A stretch of 54,630 bases of DNA from Thermosediminibacter litoriperuensis (lineage in GTDB: Bacteria; Bacillota; Thermosediminibacteria; Thermosediminibacterales; Thermosediminibacteraceae): the NCBI RefSeq assembly GCF_008124715.1, contig NZ_VNHO01000015.1, positions 1 through 54,630 on the forward strand, given 5' to 3'. Under the pieces are notes generated by a model, which was not told the origin of the DNA, searched no databases, and worked only from the letters and a program-made list of their open reading frames with translations. Positions 32,456 through 41,202 of the stretch are shown here, piece by piece; the stretch's first letter is position 1, and each line of letters starts with the position of its first letter. Made by a program: the position numbers and the translations under genes.

Positions 32456-34183
32456 ATGGCGGAATACAGGAAACAAAAGCTCAAAGAATATATAGCCTTC
32501 GACCCGCTTCAATACGAGCGGTTCAGGCAGCAGACTCTGGGTTGCGGCACCATAGGCGGAAAGGCCAAAGGTTTTCTCTATTCCAAAATTATACTCAGAG
32601 AAAATAACGATGAGATTTTAGCAAATGTAATGATTCCCCCGAGTTATTTCATCGCCACCAGCGTGTACGAGGATTTTTTAGAAAAAAACGGTATTAGCAA
32701 AATTATAGAAGAATCGCCGCAGGATCTGGGGAGAATCCAGGGGGCAATTATGGAGGGTGAATTTCCCGGATATGTAAATGATTTCCTGAAAAGGGTTTTG
32801 AGCATAATGAAGTGTCCGCTGGCGATAAGGTCGTCTTCCATGCTGGAGGACAGTGTCAAATACTCCTTTGCGGGTAAGTACTTTACCACGTTCATACCCA
32901 ACAGGGGCGGCGAAAAGGAGAGATTGCACCAGCTGGCCGGCGCCATAAAACAGGTATACGCCAGCACCTTCGGCAAAAACGCGGTGGTTTACAGAAAAAA
33001 GCACGGGCTGGCGGAGGAGAAGATGGCGGTGATTATCCAGCAGCTTTTCGGAAAGCAGAGGGGCGACGGCTTTTATCCGGAAATCGCCGGTGTAGGTTTT
33101 TCCCAGAACTACCGCCGTTTTACCGAGAGGATAAGAAAGGAAGACGGGGTCGTCCGTATGGTGTTCGGGCTCGGCACCAGGAGCACCGGCAGGGGATATG
33201 CCAGGACCTTTTCTCTGACGAACCTGGAGCTGAGGCCCGAAGGCAACAACGCCCAGGAAATAGCCAAGTACTCTCAGGAGACCTTTGACATGCTCAATCT
33301 GGAGACGGGGAAGCTGGAATCGTATAATATAAATGAGAGGCTTGACCTGATACCCTATCACAGGGGTTTCAACAGGCTGTGTTCCCTGTATTCCGCAGCT
33401 GAAAACGCGATAAAGGACATTCCACCCGTAGTGACCTCTATCAGCCCGGGAGATAAGCTCATATTCACCTTCGACAGATTTCCGGCTTATAAACCGCGCT
33501 TTTTCACGCTTATGAAATATCTTTTTTCGGTGCTCGAAGACGCTATGGGGATCGCAGTGGACGTGGAATGGGCTTATGAGCTGGAAGAGCCCAGATTCGC
33601 CCTTATCCAGGTGAGGCCCATGTCGAGCTGGGAAGAGTACCGGAAGGTCAGGATTCCCGAAGGAATAAAGAAGGAGGATATCATCCTCGCCGGCGACCGG
33701 ATGCTGACCAACGGTATGGTGCAGGGCATCAAATACCTGGTGTACGTCGACCACGACGAATTCCACGCAAGCCCCGACAAATTCGCCATCGCCCGGGAAG
33801 TGGGCAGGGTGAACGAAAATCTGGCCGGCGAAAGATATATCCTGGTGGGGCCGGGGCGGTGGGGTTCCAGCAATCCCATGCTGGGTGTTCCCGTAAACTA
33901 CAATGAGATATGCAACTGCGGCGTGCTGATAGAAGTGGGAATCCAAAGGAAGAGCTTCACACCGGAGCTGTCTTACGGCACCCATTTTTTCGCTGGTTTG
34001 GAGCTGGACGGAATCCTCTATATGCCGGTTTTCGACAGCATCGAGACCAATATAATCAATTTCGACTGGTTCAGAAACGCCCCCAGAAAAGCCACCGGTC
34101 ACAGGGCAGTCTGGATTTACGAGGGGGAATTCGATGTTTACCTGGACGGGGATAACATGAAGGGAATTATATTAAAAAAATAA
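32456..34183 (+). CDS. PEP synthase/PPDK-type ATP-binding domain protein lacking the PEP domain
   Basis: A 575-aa cytoplasmic protein. The N terminus LGCGTIGGKAKGFLY and the segment CPLAIRSSSMLEDS, which continues into SFAGKYFTT, match the ATP-grasp pyruvate/PEP-binding domain of PEP synthase and pyruvate phosphate dikinase. EWAYELEEPRFALIQVRPMS is the end of that domain. There is no downstream swivelling phospho-His domain and no PEP-utilising barrel, so it cannot be a complete PEP synthase. The C-terminal 190 residues are conserved-looking (RYILVGPGRWGSSNPMLGVPV) but not recognised. ATG 32456 follows AGGAGGCGG. Its function is unknown; a phosphotransfer or regulatory role is a guess. Confidence 0.75.
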   Translation: MAEYRKQKLKEYIAFDPLQYERFRQQTLGCGTIGGKAKGFLYSKIILRENNDEILANVMIPPSYFIATSVYEDFLEKNGISKIIEESPQDLGRIQGAIMEGEFPGYVNDFLKRVLSIMKCPLAIRSSSMLEDSVKYSFAGKYFTTFIPNRGGEKERLHQLAGAIKQVYASTFGKNAVVYRKKHGLAEEKMAVIIQQLFGKQRGDGFYPEIAGVGFSQNYRRFTERIRKEDGVVRMVFGLGTRSTGRGYARTFSLTNLELRPEGNNAQEIAKYSQETFDMLNLETGKLESYNINERLDLIPYHRGFNRLCSLYSAAENAIKDIPPVVTSISPGDKLIFTFDRFPAYKPRFFTLMKYLFSVLEDAMGIAVDVEWAYELEEPRFALIQVRPMSSWEEYRKVRIPEGIKKEDIILAGDRMLTNGMVQGIKYLVYVDHDEFHASPDKFAIAREVGRVNENLAGERYILVGPGRWGSSNPMLGVPVNYNEICNCGVLIEVGIQRKSFTPELSYGTHFFAGLELDGILYMPVFDSIETNIINFDWFRNAPRKATGHRAVWIYEGEFDVYLDGDNMKGIILKK

Positions 34184-34186
34184 AGA

Positions 34187-34224
34187 CGGGTTAAACAGGC
34201 GCGAGCCAGTTTAACCCGCCTTTT
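34187..34224. terminator. Bidirectional terminator between convergent genes
   Basis: CGGGTTAAAC (34187-34196) pairs with GTTTAACCCG (34209-34218), with TTTT on the plus side and TCTTTATTTTTTT on the minus side. Confidence 0.85.
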
Positions 34225-34229
34225 ATGAC

Positions 34230-36401
34230 TTACCTTTCCGTACTCATAAATCGCACGACGACAGTGGCGGCCTGGGCTCTGGTAACCGGGGCCTGCGGCA
34301 GGAATCTGCCGGAAATGCCCTTAATGAGGCCGAGGCCCATAGCGATGGCCGCATGGCCCCTGTAAGCGGGATTAACCGATGCGGCGTCTCCCGCCTTGAT
34401 AACGTATATCTCCTGAAGGGAAGCGACCCTGTCGTACCCCATGGCTCTCACCAGGATTGCCGCCATCAGTTCCCGCGTAATGGGACCTTCAGCCTCGACT
34501 TCGCCCTTCTTAACAAATCCCGCCCTGACTGCGGCGTCGATGATCCTCTCGGCCTCTTCCCCGTCCTTTTCCGGCGGTACGGAGGTTCCGAACTTGAGGA
34601 TAATTCCCAGCTCTTTCCCGACCGGGTAATTACCGGTGGCGGTAAGCATCATTTTAAGGAATTCGGCGGCGGTGATTTTTTCGTCGGGGCCGAACTTTTC
34701 GCCCTGCGAATCGATGATACCCATATTTACCAGCAGCTGCACGTTTTTTTCGGCCCAGTGGCCTTTAATATCGGTGAATTCAGGTTTGGGCTTTTCCTCG
34801 ATGGGATTGCCGGCATAATCCAGGGGTTTCATGTCGAAGGCGTCGAAGGTGTACGAGGGCGACGGGCTGATACTATATACAAGCCTGTAGCCGCTTTTTT
34901 CCGGTTCAACAAAGCGCATGTAAGCCAGCTGCAGGCCTACTTTTTCGAGGAAGAGTTTTTCAGCCTGGCCTTCATCAACGACGCCTTCCGGTTCGGGGAA
35001 GGTGGTATCGTACCATCTGCTGTAATAACTTACGATCTTGCCGCTCTGGGCGTCGACAGTCACGCTGAAGCCGTTGTCCAGGAAGGGTATCCCGTTGACC
35101 TGCCTTGTGTAATTAAATACGAATTCTCTTGTTTTTTCCGGAACCGGCTGCGAATTTTCAGGGTTTTCGAGTTTAACCGTCAGGTACTTCTCGGGCTGAA
35201 CCTTTTTTAGGAAATCACCGGCTTTTTTCGCGGCGTCTTCTCGGTCGAGGTTCTGTTTGAAATCATTTCTGTAACGCGAGCTGTCGTATATATCAAAGCT
35301 CAGAAGTTCTGAGGTCGAAGCGTCGACCCGAGCGCTTATTGAGCCGTAATCGTCGGGCTTTCCGGAGGTTTTCTCCCAGCTTATACTCCACACCCTGCGC
35401 CCGGGGTTGTCGTAATCCTCGTAAAGCCCTGCATACCGCTGCTCGTAATCACCGGGTATTTCCACGTATTTTTTTACGACCTCAACGGCTTTTTCCTTGG
35501 GGATAAGCTTTTTTGTAGCCTCCAGTTCCTTCTGTTCCTGAGGCGTCAGTTCACTTTCAGCCTGCTTAGCTGCTCCGGCTCCTGCCCCGTCAAAGTATAT
35601 GGGATACCCGTAAGATCCCCGGCTCAGCACCTCTCCGGTGAAGGCGTCCACGTAAAAGTTGTGGGGATTGTTAACCTGATATACCAGTTTAACCTTTTGC
35701 TCTCTTGTTTCGTAATTGTAAAACCGCCTGTACATCAAAGTCAGTCCGGATTTTTCAAGGAATACCTTTTCAGCATCCTCTTTTGATATTATTTTTTCCG
35801 GAGACGGCAGTTCTTCAAAGGTCCACCGGAAGTTGTAGTTGATAATTTCGCCGGTAAAGGCGTCCACGGTGATATTAAAACCGTTATCGATTACCGGGAT
35901 ACCCTCATACATCCTTTGGAAATATAAGTTGTAATGGCGGGTGTAAATGTCGATTAGGGGCCTTACCGGCGGGACATCCTGCCGGCGGTAAACGGTCATT
36001 GCAAATTCTTGGGGCTGGAGTTTTGCCGCAAACTCTTGGGCAATCTTTTTCGCATCCTCTTCAGAAATCTTAGGCAAAAGAGTGCTCTTTCTAGTATCTT
36101 CTCCGGAGTAATTGGACAGCTGGATTATGTATCCCCTCTCGGCGTCCACCGTAACGTAGAGCCTCTTATAGGGTTCTTTGGAAGTACTCCAGTTCAGATT
36201 CCACATCCTGCCTTCTGGCGTTTCTCTAAAGTCTATAGAAAATTTGTCATAGATGCTGGTGTCGAAAAACTTTTTTACGAGCTCGACGGTCTGCTCCTGC
36301 GAGAATTTGGGATTTTCACCGGCCAGAGCAAGAGCGGGAACGGTTGAAAGAATGAAAAGAAGGATAAGCGCCCATACAAAAGGGGCCTTGAATCTCTTCA
36401 C
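34230..36401 (-). CDS. Secreted protein with YcdB/YcdC repeats and C-terminal SLH domains
   Basis: A 723-aa exported protein. A signal peptide is plain (FVWALILLFILSTVPALALAG). Two large repeats follow, each with the YcdB/YcdC plus PepSY-like layout: KISEEDAKKIAQEFA, then VYRRQD, and later EDAAKKAGDFLKKVQP. The first repeat ends with SKEDAEKVFLEKSGLTLMY and the second with GQAEKLFLEKVGLQLAYM. After residue about 540 there are SLH domains (FTDIKGHWAEKNVQLLVNMGII and VNPAYRGHAAIAMGLGLIKG), which anchor proteins to cell-wall pyruvylated polymers. GTG 36401 follows GGGAGGG at seven bases. It is probably a surface-located protein of the wall; the enzymatic role is not known. Confidence 0.87.
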   Translation of the reverse strand: MKRFKAPFVWALILLFILSTVPALALAGENPKFSQEQTVELVKKFFDTSIYDKFSIDFRETPEGRMWNLNWSTSKEPYKRLYVTVDAERGYIIQLSNYSGEDTRKSTLLPKISEEDAKKIAQEFAAKLQPQEFAMTVYRRQDVPPVRPLIDIYTRHYNLYFQRMYEGIPVIDNGFNITVDAFTGEIINYNFRWTFEELPSPEKIISKEDAEKVFLEKSGLTLMYRRFYNYETREQKVKLVYQVNNPHNFYVDAFTGEVLSRGSYGYPIYFDGAGAGAAKQAESELTPQEQKELEATKKLIPKEKAVEVVKKYVEIPGDYEQRYAGLYEDYDNPGRRVWSISWEKTSGKPDDYGSISARVDASTSELLSFDIYDSSRYRNDFKQNLDREDAAKKAGDFLKKVQPEKYLTVKLENPENSQPVPEKTREFVFNYTRQVNGIPFLDNGFSVTVDAQSGKIVSYYSRWYDTTFPEPEGVVDEGQAEKLFLEKVGLQLAYMRFVEPEKSGYRLVYSISPSPSYTFDAFDMKPLDYAGNPIEEKPKPEFTDIKGHWAEKNVQLLVNMGIIDSQGEKFGPDEKITAAEFLKMMLTATGNYPVGKELGIILKFGTSVPPEKDGEEAERIIDAAVRAGFVKKGEVEAEGPITRELMAAILVRAMGYDRVASLQEIYVIKAGDAASVNPAYRGHAAIAMGLGLIKGISGRFLPQAPVTRAQAATVVVRFMSTER

Positions 36402-36559
36402 ATGTTTTCCCTCCCTGATATGATATTTAAGGTGCGCTTTTCTGGAACCGTTCAAATCACCTCCCGTTATTGAAATTATAACATTATTTATAAAAGTCTT
36501 CTATCGGCAGGGGCCGATTTCCAGTTAATTTAATGTTACAAATTAATTATAAAAAATAA

Positions 36560-36576
36560 CGGGCCTGTCCGGCCCC
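36560..36576 (-). terminator. Terminator of the 34-aa small gene
   Basis: GGGCC (36561-36565) pairs with GGCCC (36571-36575). On the minus strand it is followed by GTTATTTTTTATAAT. It sits immediately after the stop codon. Confidence 0.65.
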
Positions 36577-36681
36577 TTAATTTTGTTCCCATACGATCTT
36601 AAGAATTTTTTCCGTATCTTTTATGGCTTTATGGATTTTTTCCATAGCCACCCGGTCCTCTGAAAATAGCAGCCGTAGCAT
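36577..36681 (-). CDS. Small protein of 34 residues, unknown
   Basis: A short frame with a good ribosome site (GGGAGG eight bases before its ATG) and its own terminator right after the stop. The sequence begins MLRLLFSEDRVAME and continues as a charged amphipathic helix of Lys, Ile and Glu (KIHKAIKDTEKILKIVW). No family is recognised; Spo0E-type motifs are absent. The ribosome site, compact size and terminator together make it likely to be a real gene. Confidence 0.55.
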   Translation of the reverse strand: MLRLLFSEDRVAMEKIHKAIKDTEKILKIVWEQN

Positions 36682-36750
36682 TATAGTCGCCTCCCGTTGA
36701 TAATTATTATCAATATTGCTGCTGGTTATATTATAACATGAAAACAATTC

Positions 36751-37044
36751 TCAATCAAGAATATGTTGAGAATTTTTATCATCCAGCTGGTATAGGAAGG
36801 CGAGAATTTCGGCAACCGCTCTGTAGAGTTCGAGTGGAATTTCAAATCCGACTTCCACTGAAAGAAGGGCCTGGGCCAGCTCCGGGTCCGAGTGGATGGG
36901 AACTCCGTATTCCTTTGCTGTTTCTATTATCCTTTCGGCGGTTTCACCCCTGCCCGAAGCCACCACCTTGGGAGCACCGTCCCTTTCGGGGTCGTATTTT
37001 AAAGCTACGGCTTTCTTTTGGGGAAATTTTTCCCTTTCACTCAC
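36751..37044 (-). CDS. FlhB-like export-switch domain protein
   Basis: A 97-aa protein similar to the cytoplasmic C-terminal domain of FlhB (EscU/YscU family), with KKAVALKYDPERDGAPKVVASG, ETAKEYGVPIHSDPELAQAL and VEVGFEIPLELYRAVAEILAF. The NPTH cleavage motif is replaced, so it would not self-cleave. GTG 37044 follows GGAGAGG. It lies 28 nt after a FliK-like gene, the same order as ylqG-ylqH in Bacillus. No other flagellar genes are seen here. Confidence 0.85.
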   Translation of the reverse strand: MSEREKFPQKKAVALKYDPERDGAPKVVASGRGETAERIIETAKEYGVPIHSDPELAQALLSVEVGFEIPLELYRAVAEILAFLYQLDDKNSQHILD

Positions 37045-37072
37045 GACAACCTCTCCTTTTTCGCGGTTTTAT

Positions 37073-37999
37073 TCATACGGTGACGTCCACGCCGCTGTTG
37101 ACGCCTAGGGCGTCCAGGTCTTCTAAAAGGAATTTATCGGCTGCTATTCTGTGCCACTGCCAGCTGAGGGATTCGATCACCCGAGAAAAAGAGACCTTTT
37201 CCTTTATATTCTCGTATCTTTTCCTTGCAATGTCCAGCTTTTCCCGGTCTTCGAATACCAAACTACCGCCTATAACTCCCTTTGAATAAGTAAGATTAAC
37301 GAGAATTCTTCCCAGGCTGGCTGCGTTCACCAGGAAAGACAGGGTGACGGGTAATGAATCAGGGCCTTCTTCCCGCCGCTTTTTTACCTTCAGCAGGATA
37401 TTTCCAAAAAAGGGATGGTTCAAAGAGAAAAACGCCACCTGTACGTCTTTAAGGTTGGCGTGGGCCGCATTCAGAACCCTCACCGCGATCAGGGCGGAGG
37501 TGGTGGGTTCCGTAGATTCCCGGGTCACAGCACCGGTGGTTTCTTCGACCGAATTATTTCGAAGGCTCCCGGGCTCCCGGAATTGGGCTCGTTCGGACCG
37601 GGCCGGGTTTTCACCGGGACGGTCGATTTCCTCCAGCAATTGTTCAATGAACCGGGAGAGTATTTTCAGCCTGTTACGAGTTATGGGTATGTTCAGTTTT
37701 GACAGGGTAAGGAGAGATAAAAAATCCCCGGCAGTGGGGGCGGCGGTCTGAGTCTGGCCGGATGCTTTATCCTGCCGGTTTAAGACTTTAAACACGACCT
37801 GATTCTCAAAAAACCGGACTGGCTTTAGAGTGACGGTCTGCCCTTCCGCAAACAAGAGGCCGGTCCTGGCAAAGATTTTTTCCCCGTTTATATCAATGAT
37901 ATAGCCGCCTTCAACTTTATTGCAGACAACGGCCCTGCAGGTCATATCCATCGATACCGGAAGGTTCGTACTCAGGTTCTCGACCAGGAAGGTTCTCAT
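37073..37999 (-). CDS. FliK-like (YlqG-type) protein
   Basis: A 308-aa protein. An N-terminal part (about 1-90) ends with FFENQVVFKVLN, a Ser/Thr/Glu-rich linker spans about 95-165, and a C-terminal domain (LPVTLSFLVNAASLGRILVNLTYSKG) resembles the FliK or flagellar hook-length control C-terminal fold. Assignment is mainly by order: it precedes the FlhB-like gene as ylqG precedes ylqH in Bacillus. ATG 37999 with AAAGGGTGA upstream replaces the long 38077 frame. Confidence 0.65.
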   Translation of the reverse strand: MRTFLVENLSTNLPVSMDMTCRAVVCNKVEGGYIIDINGEKIFARTGLLFAEGQTVTLKPVRFFENQVVFKVLNRQDKASGQTQTAAPTAGDFLSLLTLSKLNIPITRNRLKILSRFIEQLLEEIDRPGENPARSERAQFREPGSLRNNSVEETTGAVTRESTEPTTSALIAVRVLNAAHANLKDVQVAFFSLNHPFFGNILLKVKKRREEGPDSLPVTLSFLVNAASLGRILVNLTYSKGVIGGSLVFEDREKLDIARKRYENIKEKVSFSRVIESLSWQWHRIAADKFLLEDLDALGVNSGVDVTV

Positions 38000-38112
38000 A
38001 GCGTTGTCACCCTTTAATATATTTACCTTTATTATATAAAAATTTTTCCATTTAAGATACAGTATATGAGCGAACAATCACGAAAAATTTCTATTAAATG
38101 TTCGATTATATA

Positions 38113-38141
38113 TTGACTTTATCGACGGTATCTGGTAATAT
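38113..38141 (+). promoter_or_regulatory. Promoter of the guanine riboswitch/permease transcript
   Basis: TTGACT (38113-38118) and TAATAT (38136-38141) have 17-base spacing and lie about 30 bases before the aptamer. Confidence 0.7.
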
Positions 38142-38170
38142 ATATTCATAAAAAATCGTTCATCCTTTAA

Positions 38171-38245
38171 CCCCCTATATAATTCCGGGAATATGGCCCG
38201 GAAGTCTCTACCGGGTGGCCGTAAACCACCGCAGGCTATAGGGGA
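38171..38245 (+). promoter_or_regulatory. Purine (guanine-type) riboswitch
   Basis: The purine aptamer is clear: P1 CCCCTATA with TATAGGGG, the conserved TATAATTCCGGGAATATGG then AAGTCTCTACCGGG, CCGTAAA and the loop-loop partners. The base corresponding to position 74 is C (GGCTATAG), the guanine- or hypoxanthine-type choice and not adenine. Downstream GGGGAAA can pair with TTTCCCC as antiterminator, while CCCC(C)ATAGTCGGGG followed by TTTTTTC is the terminator. Guanine binding should turn the permease off. Confidence 0.93.
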
Positions 38246-38251
38246 AAGTTT

Positions 38252-38285
38252 ATTTCCCCCATAGTCGGGGACTTTTTTCTTTTTA
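38252..38285 (+). terminator. Guanine riboswitch terminator
   Basis: TCCCC (about 38255-38259) pairs with GGGGA (38267-38271) and the hairpin is followed by CTTTTTTCTTTTT. Its left arm is also the partner of the antiterminator GGGGAAA (38241-38247). Confidence 0.7.
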
Positions 38286-38318
38286 ACAGGGGGAATAATA
38301 AACCATGGAGGGATTCAG

Positions 38319-39656
38319 TTGAAGGAGGAGATGGCGATTTCCAGCAAAACATCCGGTAGTCTGGCGGACAGGTTCTTTAACCTCTCCGAAAGCGGAACCG
38401 ACGTCAAGACTGAAGTCACCGCAGGTCTCACCACTTTTGTCACGATGGCCTATATACTCCTGGTCAATCCGATAATCCTCAAGGATGCGGGCCTGGACCA
38501 GGGGGCGGTGTTTATGGCTACCGCTCTGGCTGCCGCAGTGTCGACCCTGTTCATGGGGCTCTATGCCAATTACCCCTTTGCCCTTGCGCCCGGGATGGGC
38601 CTCAACGCCTTCTTCGCTTACGTAATGGTAGGCAATATGCAGATTCCATGGCAGACCGCTCTTGGTGCAGTATTTATCTCGGGTATAATCGCCGTAATCG
38701 TTACGCTGACCGGCCTCAGGGAGATGCTTATCAGAGCGATTCCGCTGCACCTGAAGCACGCCGTGGGCGCCGGTATAGGACTTTTCATAGCATTTATAGG
38801 CTTTAAAAACGCAGGTATAATAGTGTCAAATCCGGCCACTTTCGTGGATCTGGGCAACTTCAAGGATCCGGGCACTCTGCTCGCCACCATCGGCCTCGTC
38901 GTTACGGCGGTTCTGGTGGCGCGGGGGGTCAGGGGCGGAATGCTCCTGGGAATAATAATAACCACCATAATCGGGATACCCATGGGAATAACGAAATTAC
39001 CCGGTTCTCTGATATCCGCACCCCCCAGCATGGCGCCCGGCCTTTTAAAGCTCGATATAGCTGGAGCCCTGAAGTTCTCGATGTATCCGGTGATATTCTC
39101 CCTTTTCTTTGCCGATCTCTTCGATACCATCGGCACCTTCGTCGGGGTTGCCAGCCGCACCGGTATGATAGATGAGAAGGGCAATTTAAAGAATGGCAAC
39201 AAAGCCCTGTTTGCCGATTCCCTGGGTACCGTCATAGGTTCACTGCTGGGCACCAGTAACACTACCACCTATGTGGAAAGCGCCGCCGGCGTCAGCGCGG
39301 GGGGCAGGACGGGCCTCACTTCGGTGGTGGTATCGCTGCTTTTCACAGCCAGCATAATATTCTCGCCCTTAGCGCTGGCTGTACCGGCCCAGGCCACCGC
39401 TCCGGCCCTGATAATAGTAGGTATTTTCATGGCGAGCAGCCTTAATGAGATAAAATTCGACAACTTTTACGAGGCTTTCCCCGCCTTTATCACCGCCGTG
39501 CTCATGCCCTTGACCTTCAGCATCTCGATGGGACTTGCCGTAGGCTTCATATCCTATACCCTGCTGATGTTCCTGTCGGGCAGGGGAAAAGATGTCCACT
39601 GGATGATGTACGTGCTCACGGTGACCTTCGCGCTGTATTTCGTGTTCGTAAGATAA
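38319..39656 (+). CDS. pbuG: NCS2-type guanine/hypoxanthine permease
   Basis: A 445-aa membrane transporter with about 12 helices that takes up purine bases with protons. The segments TAGLTTFVTMAYILLVNPIIL, FALAPGMGLNAFFAY and FSLFFADLFDTIGTFVG and the GTSNTTTYVESAAGV motif are typical of the AzgA-like PbuG/PbuO group. The TTG at 38319 has GGAGGG six bases upstream; the ATG at 38331 abuts another Shine-Dalgarno-like run. The guanine riboswitch in its leader supports the substrate class. Confidence 0.92.
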   Translation: MKEEMAISSKTSGSLADRFFNLSESGTDVKTEVTAGLTTFVTMAYILLVNPIILKDAGLDQGAVFMATALAAAVSTLFMGLYANYPFALAPGMGLNAFFAYVMVGNMQIPWQTALGAVFISGIIAVIVTLTGLREMLIRAIPLHLKHAVGAGIGLFIAFIGFKNAGIIVSNPATFVDLGNFKDPGTLLATIGLVVTAVLVARGVRGGMLLGIIITTIIGIPMGITKLPGSLISAPPSMAPGLLKLDIAGALKFSMYPVIFSLFFADLFDTIGTFVGVASRTGMIDEKGNLKNGNKALFADSLGTVIGSLLGTSNTTTYVESAAGVSAGGRTGLTSVVVSLLFTASIIFSPLALAVPAQATAPALIIVGIFMASSLNEIKFDNFYEAFPAFITAVLMPLTFSISMGLAVGFISYTLLMFLSGRGKDVHWMMYVLTVTFALYFVFVR

Positions 39657-39676
39657 CAGGAGCGATGAGCGGGGAC

Positions 39677-39711
39677 TTTTAGCCCGCACCGACCAAGGGT
39701 GCGGGCTAAAA
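39677..39711 (+). terminator. Terminator after the purine permease
   Basis: A 14-bp hairpin, TTTTAGCCCGCACC with GGTGCGGGCTAAAA, followed by ATTTGG. Symmetry allows action in both directions. Confidence 0.8.
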
Positions 39712-39818
39712 ATTTGGACTTTGGAGGACCTGCAGGGTATCCGCGAGCTTCATGCAAATAGCGGCGTTTTTTGGTATAATTATAGAAAACACGGCATACA
39801 AAGGGTGGGGGTAATGCC

Positions 39819-40937
39819 ATGAGTGCAAAAGTATATTTTTTCAACATGCGCGCAAAGAGGAGGTCCGAAAGCCTTTCAGCGAAGGTCGCGAAGCTCTTCG
39901 ATGCCGCCGGATTTGCAAACATCATATCTGAAAACGACCTTGTAGCGATAAAGATTCATTTCGGAGAAAAGGGAAACAACGCCTACATAAACCCGGTATT
40001 CGTCCGGCAGGTTGTGGAAAAGATTAAAAATAGTGGAGGCAAACCTTTCCTCACGGATACGAACACCCTCTACAAGGGTTCCAGGAGCAACGGCATTGAC
40101 CATATTGTGACCGCAATTGAAAACGGTTTTGCGTATGCAGTGGCTGGGGCTCCTGTAGTCATCGCCGACGGGATTGTGAGCAAGGACTCTGTTGAGGTTA
40201 AGATAGAAAAAAAGCATTTCGAGACTGTGAAGATCGCTTCCGGCATTTATTACGCCAATTCCATGATAGTAATGTCCCATTTTAAAGGCCATGAGATGGC
40301 GGGTTTTGGCGGAGCCATAAAGAACCTGGCCATGGGATGCGCCCCTGCCGCGGGCAAGCAGCAGCAGCACTCCACCGTGAAGCCCTTCGTGGACAAAAAC
40401 TGCAGGAGGTGTCTCTCGTGTATCAGGAATTGCCCCGAGGAGGCAATTTCGCTGGTTGACGGGGCGGCGTACATCGATCCTGAAAAATGCGTCGGATGCG
40501 GCGAGTGCATCTCGATGTGCTACTTCGGCGTGATTAAACCCCAGTGGAAGACCGGTAACCGGGAGTTCATCGAGAGAATGACTGAGTACGCCTGCGGAGC
40601 CTTTCTCACAAAAAAGGGCAAAATAGCGTTTATGAACTTCGTAATGAACGTGACGCCGCTGTGCGATTGCACCCCCTGGAGCGACGCACCGCTGGTGCCC
40701 GATGTTGGCATCCTGGCGTCCCTGGACCCGGTGGCCATAGACCAGGCGAGCTATGACCTGGTAACGAACCAGCACGGCCACAGGAACAGTGCTCTGGGGG
40801 AGGCAAATAGGGGTTTCGAGCCCGGCGAGGACAAGTTCGCCGCTGTGCATCCGGAGGCCAACGGTCTGGTGCAGCTGGAATACGCCGAAAAACTGGGGAT
40901 GGGTACCAGGAAATACGAGCTGGTGGAGTTAAACTAG
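39819..40937 (+). CDS. DUF362 domain protein with ferredoxin domain
   Basis: A 372-aa iron-sulfur protein. DUF362 covers about 25-320: LVAIKIHFGEKGNNAYINP, MIVMSHFKGHEMAGFGGAIKNLAMG and a later SLDPVAIDQASYDLV. A ferredoxin insert at about 190-245 has two Cys sets, CRRCLSCIRNCP and CVGCGECISMC. The function of DUF362 proteins is poorly known; redox or sensing roles are assumed. ATG 39819 follows AGGGTGGGGG. A strong terminator follows the gene. Confidence 0.86.
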   Translation: MSAKVYFFNMRAKRRSESLSAKVAKLFDAAGFANIISENDLVAIKIHFGEKGNNAYINPVFVRQVVEKIKNSGGKPFLTDTNTLYKGSRSNGIDHIVTAIENGFAYAVAGAPVVIADGIVSKDSVEVKIEKKHFETVKIASGIYYANSMIVMSHFKGHEMAGFGGAIKNLAMGCAPAAGKQQQHSTVKPFVDKNCRRCLSCIRNCPEEAISLVDGAAYIDPEKCVGCGECISMCYFGVIKPQWKTGNREFIERMTEYACGAFLTKKGKIAFMNFVMNVTPLCDCTPWSDAPLVPDVGILASLDPVAIDQASYDLVTNQHGHRNSALGEANRGFEPGEDKFAAVHPEANGLVQLEYAEKLGMGTRKYELVELN

Positions 40938-40962
40938 AGAGGGAGGACAAAGGATCTACAAA

Positions 40963-40995
40963 AATAAGAGCCGTGCCTAGGGCACGGCTCTTATT
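40963..40995. terminator. Bidirectional terminator after the DUF362 gene
   Basis: AATAAGAGCCGTGCC (40963-40977) pairs with GGCACGGCTCTTATT (40981-40995), a 15-bp stem. It serves the DUF362 gene on the plus strand and the small genes at 40995-41289 on the minus strand. Confidence 0.88.
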
Positions 40996-41123
40996 TAGCA
41001 TTTATCATGAAAGTCTTTGTCTCTAAAGTCGCCCAACAGGAGAAGAATCAGTATCAGAAATACTAGAAACGCCCTGCGATCGTCAAAAAATCCCTTGCGG
41101 TCGTCAAAAAATCCACCGGTCAT
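40995..41123 (-). CDS. Small membrane protein of 42 residues
   Basis: A short frame with AAAGGAGG seven bases before its ATG. The peptide has a repeated charged block (GGFFDDRK then GFFDDRR) followed by one strong membrane helix, FLVFLILILLLLGDF, and a charged tail. It resembles tiny single-span sporulation proteins of the YjcZ type in size and design but lacks their Gly-rich start. A paralogous helix is in the neighbouring 28-residue gene. Too short for usual gene calls, but the ribosome site is excellent. Confidence 0.65.
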   Translation of the reverse strand: MTGGFFDDRKGFFDDRRAFLVFLILILLLLGDFRDKDFHDKC

Positions 41124-41202
41124 TCCGGTACCTCCTTTTCACATTTTCTAGTTATAATATATTATAAAGCGGTAATCGGGGTTACTTTTCTAAGGTAACA
41201 CT

